From Hyphomonas neptunium ATCC 15444 (GTDB taxonomy: Bacteria > Pseudomonadota > Alphaproteobacteria > Caulobacterales > Hyphomonadaceae), in assembly GCF_000013025.1 (NCBI RefSeq), contig NC_008358.1, forward strand, positions 1,984,001 to 2,048,000: DNA of 64,000 nucleotides. The letters are read 5' to 3'. Under the pieces are notes generated by a model. That model saw only the letters and a list, made by a program, of their open reading frames with translations, did no database searches and was not told the DNA's origin. Below, in pieces: positions 8,882-17,152 of this stretch (position 1 is its first letter; every line of letters starts with the position of its first letter). The position numbers and the translations under genes were made by a program.

Positions 8882-8946
8882 TGTCCTGAAGTGTCCCATT
8901 TTGTCCTGGTTTGTCCAAGTTTGTCCCGATTTGTCCGCCCCGTGAC
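8882..8946 (+). repeat. TGTCC array with exact 10-bp period, six units plus GTGAC end
   Basis: TGTCC occurs at 8882, 8892, 8902, 8912, 8922 and 8932, always 10 bp apart, and a GTGAC follows in the same register at 8942. The five bases between units vary (for example AAGTT, CATTT, CGATT). The array starts directly at the end of the atpF terminator and ends 12 bp before the TIR gene stop. A related array lies at 59166-59210. A 10-bp period places every unit on one DNA face, which suggests cooperative protein binding; function is unknown. Confidence 0.85.
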
Positions 8947-8957
8947 CCGGATTTGGC

Positions 8958-9872
8958 TCACTCTGGCGGGCTTGTGTCGTCGATGATCTGGGGCTGGGTA
9001 TCGTCCACGATCGGCCCGGTTTCCAACACATGCAGAAGCGATCTCGGCACTGTCCCGGCCGGGCAAGTCACCGTCGCCACCCGCGCATTGGCAATGGAAT
9101 GGGCCGACGCCGCCATCTCGGGCGACGCATCAGACCGGAACACCCAGGCCATCACCAGCATCCCCACAATCGCTGCAGAGACAGCCGCAATCGCGCCCCA
9201 GCCTGCCCCCAGCTCAACGAGCGGATTGGGCTGGGCTGTCGCCACGGGAATAGCCATGGACTGAGGCGCAGGGCTCTTGGTGCCATTCGTCTTGAGCGAG
9301 GCCGCCGCCAGTGCCGCAGCGCCGATGGCGTCGCGGGCAGGTGCCGGCTTAATACCTAGATCTTTCTCACGTTTTTTGCGCGCATCCACAGAGATCGGGT
9401 CATTCGGGTGGGCCGCAACCCAGTCTGCCCGCTTGTCATCATCCTTGGACCCGAAATTCATCCAGGCGCGCAGGTCAGCGCGGCCATCCCGGCGGCCAAG
9501 TTCTTCAATTAACTGGAAAAATCCATCCGGCGTCTTGCGCGAAGTCATGCCCTCGATCGAGTAGCGCTTCTCCTGCCGGAAGGGCTCATAGGGGATCGTT
9601 TTATCGATCGCCGCCTGAATCAGTGTGCCGGGACGGGAATTGCCAACCGACGCAGCGGCCCGCACCCAATCACTTTTCACAGCATTTTCAGACCACAAGA
9701 CCAGAACGGACTGTGAATTGGTGGCATCTCGGGCATCTTTGGGGTCGAAAGTCTCATCGACCTGGCTCTGATTGAACGCCACGCGGAATTTCAGCGACCG
9801 CAACCGGCGCACCACCAGCTTGGCAATGTCCCGGTCTGCTACAGCAGAAACCAGAAAGACATCATAACTCAT
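8958..9872 (-). CDS. TIR-fold domain protein with C-terminal membrane helix
   Basis: 304 aa. Residues 1-130 look like a bacterial TIR_2 domain: MSYDVFLVSAVADRDIAKLV (strand A/box 1 area) and SVLVLWSENAVKSDWVRAA (strand C region). In NAD-cleaving TIR proteins such as SARM1 the W-x-x-x-E Glu is catalytic; here W69 is followed by V-R-A-A, so that position is Ala73. A Pro/Ala/Lys linker leads to one hydrophobic segment (about 219-243) and a short tail with two Cys-free acidic stretches. It is probably membrane-anchored with the TIR domain in the cytoplasm. It stands alone between convergent atpF and divergent ychF, with no antiphage effector partner nearby. Function unknown; scaffold or signalling use is a guess. 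Confidence 0.65.
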   Translation of the reverse strand: MSYDVFLVSAVADRDIAKLVVRRLRSLKFRVAFNQSQVDETFDPKDARDATNSQSVLVLWSENAVKSDWVRAAASVGNSRPGTLIQAAIDKTIPYEPFRQEKRYSIEGMTSRKTPDGFFQLIEELGRRDGRADLRAWMNFGSKDDDKRADWVAAHPNDPISVDARKKREKDLGIKPAPARDAIGAAALAAASLKTNGTKSPAPQSMAIPVATAQPNPLVELGAGWGAIAAVSAAIVGMLVMAWVFRSDASPEMAASAHSIANARVATVTCPAGTVPRSLLHVLETGPIVDDTQPQIIDDTSPPE

Positions 9873-10020
9873 CGCACTCTACCTCGCATACGGCTCATCC
9901 TGACGATACTACACAACGCCTGAACGCCAGTCCCGCTGCATCCTAGCGATTTTTGTGCCTGTTTTTCAGCTGCGAAAGCGGCTAAGGCGCCCTTTCAGGA
10001 ATTTTAGAGGTATTCGCCCC

Positions 10021-11118
10021 ATGGGCTTCAAATGCGGTATCGTTGGCCTGCCGAATGTCGGCAAGTCCACCCTTTTCAATGCTCTGACGCAGACAGCAGC
10101 CGCTCAGGCCGCCAATTATCCGTTCTGTACCATTGAGCCGAACGTTGGAGAAGTGGCAGTCCCGGAAGCCCGGCTGACCAAGCTGGCCGCCGTGGCCGGG
10201 TCGAAGGAAATCATTCCCGCCCGCATGAACTTCGTCGACATTGCCGGCCTGGTCGAAGGCGCCAGCCAGGGCGAGGGCCTCGGCAACAAATTCCTCGCCA
10301 ACATCCGCGAGACGGACGCCGTGATCTACGTCCTGCGCTGTTTCGAGAATGACGACATCACCCATGTCCGCGGCAAGGTGGACCCCATCGCAGACTTCGA
10401 GATCGTCGAGACCGAACTGATGCTGGCCGACCTCGAGAGCCTCGAGAAGCGCAAGGCCAACATCGTCAAGCGCGCCAACACGGGTGACAAGGAAGCCAAG
10501 GCACAGGTCGCCCTGATGGATCTGGCGCTGAACGAGCTGCGTGAAGGCCGCCCTGCCCGCTATGCGAAAGTGCCGGCCGACGACGTCAAAGCCTGGAACA
10601 TGCTCCAGCTCCTCACGGCAAAGCCGATCCTGTTTGTCGCCAATGTGGACGAGGCAAGCGCGGCGACGGGCAATGCCTTCTCGAAGCTTGTTGAAGAGCG
10701 CGCCAAGAAGGAAGGCGCTCTGGCCGTCGTCATCTCGGCGCAGATCGAGTCCGAACTGGCCATGCTGGACGAAGCAGAGGGCAAGGAATTCCTTGAAACC
10801 CTTGGCCTGGAAGAGCCTGGCCTCACGCGCCTCATCCGCACCGGCTATGAGCTGCTTGGCCTGCAGACCTATTTCACCGCCGGGCCGAAAGAAAGCCGCG
10901 CGTGGACCATCCGGAAGGGCTGGACGGCGCCAAAGGCTGCCGGTGTGATCCATGGTGATTTCGAGAAAGGTTTCATCCGCGCCGAAACCATCGCCTTTGA
11001 AGACTATGTCGCCTGTGGCGGCGAAGTGGGCGCCAAGGAAGCCGGCAAGATGCGCTCGGAAGGCAAGGAATACATTGTTCAGGACGGCGATGTGATGCTG
11101 TTCCGCTTCAACGTCTGA
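10021..11118 (+). CDS. ychF: Redox-regulated OBG-type ATPase/GTPase YchF
   Basis: 365 aa from ATG at 10021 (MGFKCG); upstream in-frame codons are rejected because conserved YchF starts with this motif. G1 GLPNVGKST (9-17), switch/G2 region, G3 DIAGLVEGASQGEGLGN, and the NVDE element replacing NKxD, which explains the ATP preference of this family. The C-terminal TGS domain is visible (GPKESRAWTIRKGWTAPKAAGVIHGDFEKGFIRAE). YchF binds ribosomes and has been tied to stress responses. It is a monocistronic unit ending in a strong hairpin. Confidence 0.96.
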   Translation: MGFKCGIVGLPNVGKSTLFNALTQTAAAQAANYPFCTIEPNVGEVAVPEARLTKLAAVAGSKEIIPARMNFVDIAGLVEGASQGEGLGNKFLANIRETDAVIYVLRCFENDDITHVRGKVDPIADFEIVETELMLADLESLEKRKANIVKRANTGDKEAKAQVALMDLALNELREGRPARYAKVPADDVKAWNMLQLLTAKPILFVANVDEASAATGNAFSKLVEERAKKEGALAVVISAQIESELAMLDEAEGKEFLETLGLEEPGLTRLIRTGYELLGLQTYFTAGPKESRAWTIRKGWTAPKAAGVIHGDFEKGFIRAETIAFEDYVACGGEVGAKEAGKMRSEGKEYIVQDGDVMLFRFNV

Positions 11119-11143
11119 AGCAGGAACGCTTTCCAAAGAAAAA

Positions 11144-11175
11144 GGCCGGGCCTCGATGAGGTCCGGCTTTTTTCT
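11144..11175. terminator. Bidirectional terminator between ychF and secF
   Basis: Ten-base arms GCCGGGCCTC and GAGGTCCGGC (one G-T pair) with loop GAT, preceded by an A-rich run and followed by T7. It serves convergent ychF (+) and secDF (-). Confidence 0.9.
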
Positions 11176-11199
11176 TGTGCACCAGTTAATGCGTCCGCG

Positions 11200-12189
11200 T
11201 TACGGCATTGCCTCAAAGCCCGGCGTATCTTCCACCGGCTTGCGATTGATGTCGACGCCGAGCATCAGAACGATGGCCGCTGCGAAGTAGATCGACGAAT
11301 ACGTGCCGATGATAATGCCCCAGATCATGGCGACGCTCATGCCCTGAAGCACCGGGCCACCAAAGATCGCAATCGCCAGGATCGCGATCAGCGTCGTGCC
11401 GCCTGTCAGGAAGGTGCGCGAAAGGGTCTGGTTGGTTGCAATGTCGATAACTTCGGTCGCCGGCATCTGTTTATATTTCCGGCGGATCTCGCGGATCCGG
11501 TCGAACACGACAACCGAGTCGTTGACCGAATAGCCGATGATCGTCAACAGAGCGGCGATCGTCGTCAGATCGAACTGGATCTGCAGCAGCGAGAACAGTC
11601 CGATCGTTCCGATCGCGTCATGGATGAGCGCCGCAATACCGCCGACAGCATACGACCAGCTGTACCGGAAGGCGATGTAGAGGAACATCATGATGGTCGC
11701 CACGCCCAGCGCGATCAGACCCTCACGGAAAAGTTCGCCCGACACTTTGGGACCAACTGAATCGTTCCGGAGGATGTCCTGGTCGGTCAGCCCAAACTCC
11801 TGCTTGAGCGTGTTCACAACGAAGGTGTTGGAGGCCGCCGATGCGCGATCTGCCTTTTCCTCATCTGTCAGCTCGGCGAATTCCGGCCCCAGGAGGGATG
11901 CATCGACCTCACCGAACCGGATGACCACCAGTTCGGCGCCATTGCTGTCCGTCGCCGAGTTCACCGTCAGGCCGCCGGGTATCCGGTCGCGGACATCAGC
12001 AACCGTCACGCTGTCGGTCTGACGCAGTTCGACCACCGAACCGCCGGCAAAGTCGACGCCGAGGTTCAGCCCCCGTGTCATGACGAGATAGACCGAAGCC
12101 ACCATCATGATCACGGACAGCACCACCCCGACATAGCGATACCGCATGAAGGGAATTTTGGTTTCAGTTGGCCAGTATTTGATCAGCAT
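11200..12189 (-). CDS. secF: Protein translocase subunit SecF
   Basis: 329 aa, six membrane helices with a periplasmic loop after helix 1. Conserved features include GLNLGVDFAGGSVVELRQ near the N-terminus and the RND-type block GYSVNDSVVVFDRIRE. SecF with SecD uses the proton gradient to pull exported chains through SecYEG on the outer face of the membrane. It follows secD by 18 bp on the minus strand; yajC-secD-secF form one unit. Confidence 0.97.
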   Translation of the reverse strand: MLIKYWPTETKIPFMRYRYVGVVLSVIMMVASVYLVMTRGLNLGVDFAGGSVVELRQTDSVTVADVRDRIPGGLTVNSATDSNGAELVVIRFGEVDASLLGPEFAELTDEEKADRASAASNTFVVNTLKQEFGLTDQDILRNDSVGPKVSGELFREGLIALGVATIMMFLYIAFRYSWSYAVGGIAALIHDAIGTIGLFSLLQIQFDLTTIAALLTIIGYSVNDSVVVFDRIREIRRKYKQMPATEVIDIATNQTLSRTFLTGGTTLIAILAIAIFGGPVLQGMSVAMIWGIIIGTYSSIYFAAAIVLMLGVDINRKPVEDTPGFEAMP

Positions 12190-12207
12190 GTGTCTGTCCT
12201 CAACGGC

Positions 12208-13815
12208 CTAGATAGCGAAGCGTTTGGTCTTGAAGGTCTTCATCCAGAAGATCGTCAGCATCCGGGTGAACACAAAGGCGGTGAACACTGACGTGATGAT
12301 CCCCAGTGCCAGCGTCACGGCAAAGCCTTTCACCGGACCAGACCCAAGCGAATAAAGGATCACAGCGGCAAACAATGTCGTGATGTTGGCGTCAAGAATG
12401 GTGATCAGCGCCCGCTCATAACCCGCCTGCACAGCCGTCCAGACCGACCGGCCATTCTGCTGTTCTTCACGTATCCGCTCGAACACGAGCACGTTCGCAT
12501 CCACCGCCATACCGATGGTCAGGATGATGCCGGCAATGCCGGGGAGGGTCAGCGTCGCCCCGAGCAGAGAGAGCGCGGCGAAGATGAGGACGATGTTGGC
12601 GACCAGTGAGAAGACGGCAAAAATGCCCTGCAGACCATATGCAAGGATCATGAAGAACGCCACGAGCGCCAACCCCACGATCGCGGCGCGGTATCCGGAT
12701 TCGATGGAGTCCTCGCCCAGCGTGGACGAGACAACGCGCTGATCGAGAAACTGTACCTTCGCGGGCATCTCACCGGCGGCAATGATCGCTGCCAGATCCT
12801 GCGCTTCGGTCATCGTGAAGGTGCCGGTAATCCGAACGCTCCCGCCGGGAATGGGCTCGTTGATCCGCGGCGCGGACATGATCACGTCATCCAGAACGAT
12901 GGCAAACAGCTGGCCGGAATTGTTGCGCGTCGTTTCGTAAAATTTGCGCGCACCATTGGCGTTGAGACGGAAATTGATCTGCGGGCGATTGGCCTCGTCA
13001 TTCCCCTGGCTGGCCGTTGCGATATCAGAGCCGACGACTTCCGGGATTTCCCGGACCAGCAGCGGGCCTGTCTCCGGCCCTTCCAGCAGGCGATACCCCG
13101 GCTTGACGATGCCCGCCTGCGCCGAAGCGATCTCTGCCGGGCTGGATTCGACCAGATTGAACGTCATGCGCCCATCGCGGCTCAGCAGGGTCTTCAGCCG
13201 TTCTGGATCAGGCTCGCCCGGCGCTTCAAGAACGATCCGGTTGTTGCCCGACGGGGTCAGCGAAATCTCGGCGACGCCTTCAGGGTCCACGCGCCGGCGA
13301 ACAATCGTCATGGTTTTGGACAGCGCATCTTCCAGCATGGCGGATTCAGACGCCGACGAGACCGATACGAGGATACCATCCTGCCCTGCGCGCGTAATCT
13401 CGAAGGTCTTGCCACCGGCGAGGCCGCCCTCAATCGGGCCATTGATCCGGTCCAGCCGCCGCAAGGCTTCCTCGACCGGATAGTTGCCATCAGCATCGGG
13501 CCGGCTGAGCTTGATCAGCATGGTGCGGCCGCGCAGTTCCGGCTGGAAATAGATCGGCTCGCGGTCCGCGGTGCGGGCAAAGGCCGAGCGCACATCCCGC
13601 GCAAACACGCTGAGACGGCTGCTGATGACTTCCGCAGGCGGGATTTCCATTTCGAGGTACACGCCGCCGCGCAAATCCAGGCCGAGGTTAACCGCCTGTT
13701 TGGGCATGAAGCCCGGCGCATTCGACATATTCACGGCATTCGGGAGCGCCATCACGACGCCCCACACGAGCACCCCTAATACAAGCAGTACTTTCCACGC
13801 AGGGAACTGAAGCAT
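12208..13815 (-). CDS. secD: Protein translocase subunit SecD
   Basis: 535 aa. One N-terminal helix, a large periplasmic P1 domain (LGLDLRGGVYLEMEI and GEPDPERLKTLLSRDGRMTF), then five C-terminal helices with GMAVDANVLVFERIREE, the conserved RND motif of SecD with its Asp. Works with SecF and YajC in protein export. Lies 36 bp downstream of yajC and 18 bp upstream of secF. Confidence 0.97.
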   Translation of the reverse strand: MLQFPAWKVLLVLGVLVWGVVMALPNAVNMSNAPGFMPKQAVNLGLDLRGGVYLEMEIPPAEVISSRLSVFARDVRSAFARTADREPIYFQPELRGRTMLIKLSRPDADGNYPVEEALRRLDRINGPIEGGLAGGKTFEITRAGQDGILVSVSSASESAMLEDALSKTMTIVRRRVDPEGVAEISLTPSGNNRIVLEAPGEPDPERLKTLLSRDGRMTFNLVESSPAEIASAQAGIVKPGYRLLEGPETGPLLVREIPEVVGSDIATASQGNDEANRPQINFRLNANGARKFYETTRNNSGQLFAIVLDDVIMSAPRINEPIPGGSVRITGTFTMTEAQDLAAIIAAGEMPAKVQFLDQRVVSSTLGEDSIESGYRAAIVGLALVAFFMILAYGLQGIFAVFSLVANIVLIFAALSLLGATLTLPGIAGIILTIGMAVDANVLVFERIREEQQNGRSVWTAVQAGYERALITILDANITTLFAAVILYSLGSGPVKGFAVTLALGIITSVFTAFVFTRMLTIFWMKTFKTKRFAI

Positions 13816-13851
13816 TGCGCTTTCCTATAGCTTTGGCCGAGGGCCAGAAGG

Positions 13852-14226
13852 TCAGTCGTTCGCTGGAACCGGTTCAGCCTTGTTGCGAACTTCGATCACC
13901 ATCGACTTGATGACGCGAACGCGAACGTTTTCAGCAAGATCAACAGAGATCTCTGTGTCGCTGACCTTGTTCACCTTGCCGATCAGGCCGCCCGAGGTGA
14001 CGACCGTGTCGCCGCGCTTGATGGCGCTGATCATGGCGGTGTGCTTCTTGGCGCGCTGCTGCTGCGGGCGGATCAGAAGGAAGTAGAAGATCAGGATGAG
14101 CGGGAGGAACATCACCAGCTGCATCATGAGGCCGCCGCCAGGCGCAGCAGCCGGCGCAGCCTGCGCTGCGGCCGGCAGGGCCATCGCCGTGGAGATGAGG
14201 GCAAGTGTCAGAAAACGGGCGGACAT
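13852..14226 (-). CDS. yajC: Preprotein translocase accessory subunit YajC
   Basis: 124 aa from ATG at 14226 (MSARFLTLAL), preceded by GGAG at suitable distance; the longer upstream reading lacks support. An N-terminal hydrophobic signal-like segment with Ala-rich linker precedes the typical YajC helix (FLPLILIFYFLLIRPQQQRAK) and a small soluble domain (RGDTVVTSGGLIGKVNKV). The extra N-terminal signal-like helix makes it slightly longer than E. coli YajC (110 aa), as is usual in alphaproteobacteria. First gene before secDF. The nlpD/lytM-type gene that often precedes yajC in related genomes is absent. Confidence 0.93.
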   Translation of the reverse strand: MSARFLTLALISTAMALPAAAQAAPAAAPGGGLMMQLVMFLPLILIFYFLLIRPQQQRAKKHTAMISAIKRGDTVVTSGGLIGKVNKVSDTEISVDLAENVRVRVIKSMVIEVRNKAEPVPAND

Positions 14227-14331
14227 GTCGGCATTCTCCAGAAAATTCTGCGGCGGTAACAGGGAACTTGAGGCGTATAGCGGCGCGGCTGCGCCTTGGC
14301 AAACTACCCCTGCAGGCGATTCCCCCTGCAA

Positions 14332-14991
14332 TCAAAGCACTTGCGCGCGTCCCTCGATAAGCGGCGGCACCCATTGAAACAGCGGCCGTCTGTCCAGCTC
14401 GCTTCCCGAGGCAGTCACGCGCAAAAGATTCGCCTGCCCAGCCCCCTCATTGATGGGGGCCACCAGCACCCCGCCCCGCGTCAACTGCGCGGTCAGCCCT
14501 TCCGGGACGGCGGGAACGGCGCCCGCCAGCACGATCGCGTCAAATGGGCCCTGCTCGGCCCATCCATGCAGGCCATCACGATGGGACAGCGTCACATTCT
14601 CCACGCCAAGCCGCGCGAGCCGGACCCGCCCCTCTTCCGTCAGACGGGCAAAGCGCTCGACCGCAAACACATGCGCGGCAAGCTGGGAGAGCAGCGCCGC
14701 CATATAGCCCGAACCAAAACCGATCAGCAGCACGCGCCCTTCCTGGCCGCGCTTCAATCCCATGGCCTGGATCAGATGCCCCGTCGCCGAGGGGCGCAAC
14801 ATCACCTGGCCACAAGGTATCGGGATGATCGAATCTTCGAAGGAAAGCGCCTCAAGCCCGGCATCGTCCACAAACGCCGCCCGGCCGATCGTTTCCATGG
14901 CCGCCAGAACGCTGGGATCAGTCACCCCCTCCTGCCTCAGCGAGAGCAGCAGCCGCGCGGCGCGGAAGGGATCAGCGATCAGCTCTGCCAT
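14332..14991 (-). CDS. pcm: Protein-L-isoaspartate O-methyltransferase family protein
   Basis: 219 aa, class I SAM-dependent methyltransferase. SAM motif I is VLLIGFGSGYMAALLSQ; the pre-motif region IPIPCGQVMLRPSATGHLIQAM replaces the canonical PIGQGQTISQP, and post-I and motif II (HRDGLHGW, FDAIVLAGAV) are visible. The canonical family repairs L-isoaspartyl residues in aged proteins; this divergent alphaproteobacterial type has relaxed substrate motifs, so activity is not certain. The start lies 13 nt inside the end of surE, and the surE-pcm pairing is widely conserved. Confidence 0.8.
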   Translation of the reverse strand: MAELIADPFRAARLLLSLRQEGVTDPSVLAAMETIGRAAFVDDAGLEALSFEDSIIPIPCGQVMLRPSATGHLIQAMGLKRGQEGRVLLIGFGSGYMAALLSQLAAHVFAVERFARLTEEGRVRLARLGVENVTLSHRDGLHGWAEQGPFDAIVLAGAVPAVPEGLTAQLTRGGVLVAPINEGAGQANLLRVTASGSELDRRPLFQWVPPLIEGRAQVL

Positions 14992-15740
14992 GACTCCTTC
15001 AGCGTTTTCAGGAACGGCTCATGCGTCAAGTCCACATGCAGCGGGGAGATCGAGACGTAGCCGTCATAGATTGCCCGGATGTCAGTGCCTTCGTCGGGCT
15101 TGGACAGCTTCCCGCGATAGCCGATCCAGTAATAATCGTTTCCGCGCAGGTCTTCGCGCCGGTCGGTGTGGATAATCGCCTCATCGCGGAAACCCTGCCG
15201 GGTGATCTGAATACCGCGTACATCGCCGGGCTCCACATCCGGAAAGTTGACGTTCATCACAACGTCTTTGGGCCAGCGCATCTCCAGCAGCGGCCGGATC
15301 GCCTTGGCGCCCCAGGCTTTCGAGGTCTCCCAGGACAGCGACCCGCGCTCGCGGAAATTCTGCGCCTGGCTGAGCGCGATGGAGGGCACGCCCAGCTGCA
15401 TGCCGAACATGGCCGCCGCGATGGTGCCGGAAAAGCTCGTATCCTCGGCAATATTCTGGCCGCGATTGACGCCCGACAGCACCAGGTCGGGCATATCCGG
15501 CATCAGGTCGCGCGTGGCCAGCAGCACCGCGTCCGACGGCGTGCCCGAAACGGCCCACGCCTTCGCGCCCACCTTGCGCACCCGCACCGGATGGGTCAGC
15601 GAAATCGCGCGGCCCTTGCCGGACTGTTCCTCTTCAGGCGCGGCAATCCAGATGTCGTCAGAAATTTCCTTGGCAATCTCCTCCAGCACGGAGAGGCCGG
15701 GGGCGTTGATGCCGTCATCATTGGTCAGGAGAATTCTCAT
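14979..15740 (-). CDS. surE: 5'/3'-nucleotidase, survival protein SurE
   Basis: 253 aa from ATG at 15740 (MRILLTNDDGINAPG). Metal-binding Asp pair in TNDDG at residues 8-9, SGTPSDAV, and LSGVNRGQNIAEDTSFSGT with the metal Asn are all present. SurE hydrolyses nucleoside monophosphates and short polyphosphates. It overlaps pcm by 13 nt and lies 39 bp downstream of serS in the tat-ser-surE-pcm series. Length is normal. Confidence 0.95.
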   Translation of the reverse strand: MRILLTNDDGINAPGLSVLEEIAKEISDDIWIAAPEEEQSGKGRAISLTHPVRVRKVGAKAWAVSGTPSDAVLLATRDLMPDMPDLVLSGVNRGQNIAEDTSFSGTIAAAMFGMQLGVPSIALSQAQNFRERGSLSWETSKAWGAKAIRPLLEMRWPKDVVMNVNFPDVEPGDVRGIQITRQGFRDEAIIHTDRREDLRGNDYYWIGYRGKLSKPDEGTDIRAIYDGYVSISPLHVDLTHEPFLKTLKESWQS

Positions 15741-15779
15741 ATCCGTCCTTTCGTTCCCCCTCCCCAAGGAAGAAGGGAC

Positions 15780-17078
15780 TTAGTTTATAACCTCAACCCC
15801 GCCCATATAGGGCACCAGCGCCTTGGGCACAGTGATCGATCCGTCCGCATTCTGATAATTTTCAAGTACCGCCACCAGCGTGCGGCCCACCGCGAGGCCC
15901 GAACCGTTCAGCGTGTGAACATATTCGGGCTTGGCCTTGGGTTCGGGCCGATAGCGCGCATCCATGCGGCGGGCCTGGAAGTCGCCGCAATAGGAGCAGG
16001 ACGAAATCTCGCGATAGGTGTTCTGCGAGGGCAGCCAGACTTCAAGATCATAGGTCTTGCGCGCGCCAGCGCCCATATCGCCGGTGCAGAGCAGCATGCG
16101 GCGGAAGGGCAGTTCCAGGCGTTTGAGCACTTCTTCAGCGCAGCCGGTCATCCGCTCCAGCTCAGCCAGCCCCTCTGCCTCATTCGCCACGATGGAGACC
16201 AGCTCCACCTTGTTGAACTGGTGCTGGCGGATCATGCCCTTGGTATCGCGCCCCGCACTGCCCGCTTCGGAGCGGAAGCAGGGCGTGTGGGCGGTGAAGC
16301 GGAGGGGGAGTTGTGCCGCATCTAGGATCTGTTCACGGACGAGATTTGTTAGAGAAACTTCTGCGGTTGGTGTAAGCCAATGATCTACAGTCGTGCGAAA
16401 CAAATCCTCCGCGAACTTCGGCAACTGCCCCGTGCCATAGAGCGCCTGATCGCGCACCAGCACCGGCACGCTCATCTCCTCATACCCATGCTCCGTTGTC
16501 TGAAGGTCAAGCATGAAGTTCGCCAGCGCCCGCTCCAGCCGGGTGAGCTTGCCGCGTAGGGCCACAAAGCGCGCGCCGCTCATCCGGGCGGCGGCTTCAA
16601 AGTCCATCATCGGGAAGCCGCCCTGCCCTTTCAGGGCTTCGCCCAGATCCGCATGGTCCTTGGGATCATTGATGAGCTTCGGCTCGCCCCATGTGTGCTG
16701 CTCAACATTGCCATGCTCGTCACTGCCCTCGGGCACTTCATCCAGCGGCAGGTTCGGCAGGCCCATCAGCAGATCGTCCAGCGCCTTGCGGGCGTTGTCC
16801 TCGGCTTCACCGGCCTGTTCCATTGTGGTCTTCGCTTCGGCGACAAGCGCCATCAGGCGCGCGGCTTCCGCCTCGTCCTTCTTGGCCTTCGCCTGACCGA
16901 TCAGCTTGGAATTGGCATTACGGGCGCTTTCGGCGTCCTGCTTGGCGGTGGTCGCCTCGCGCCATTGGGCATCCAGCTTCAGAATGTCGTCCACCACGGA
17001 GCCCAATCCAGACTTCCGCCGGTTCCAGGCATTGCGGAAAGCGTCGGGATTGTCGCGGATGGCGCGGATGTCGAACAT
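15780..17078 (-). CDS. serS: Seryl-tRNA synthetase
   Basis: 432 aa class II synthetase. The N-terminal coiled-coil arm that contacts the tRNA-Ser variable arm spans about residues 28-105. Motif 2 is [20 protein letters not shown] and motif 3 [16 protein letters not shown]. It charges tRNA-Ser with serine (and selenocysteine tRNA where present). It is followed by surE and preceded by the NYN gene on the same strand. Confidence 0.97.
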   Translation of the reverse strand: MFDIRAIRDNPDAFRNAWNRRKSGLGSVVDDILKLDAQWREATTAKQDAESARNANSKLIGQAKAKKDEAEAARLMALVAEAKTTMEQAGEAEDNARKALDDLLMGLPNLPLDEVPEGSDEHGNVEQHTWGEPKLINDPKDHADLGEALKGQGGFPMMDFEAAARMSGARFVALRGKLTRLERALANFMLDLQTTEHGYEEMSVPVLVRDQALYGTGQLPKFAEDLFRTTVDHWLTPTAEVSLTNLVREQILDAAQLPLRFTAHTPCFRSEAGSAGRDTKGMIRQHQFNKVELVSIVANEAEGLAELERMTGCAEEVLKRLELPFRRMLLCTGDMGAGARKTYDLEVWLPSQNTYREISSCSYCGDFQARRMDARYRPEPKAKPEYVHTLNGSGLAVGRTLVAVLENYQNADGSITVPKALVPYMGGVEVIN

Positions 17079-17152
17079 GGGAAGCCTCAGGCTCTGGTGT
17101 CAGTGGGTATCGGGGAAGCGTCTAATCTGCGCCGCCCCCTCCTGTCCACAGG

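Noticed and set aside
8882-8946. Could the TGTCC array be a CRISPR or replication iterons?
   Set aside because: Units of 5 bp with 5-bp spacers are far too short for CRISPR; no rep or parA gene is near.
15021-16325. Plus-strand open frame of 434 codons opposite surE and serS
   Set aside because: Antisense to two well-supported genes; composition is not protein-like.
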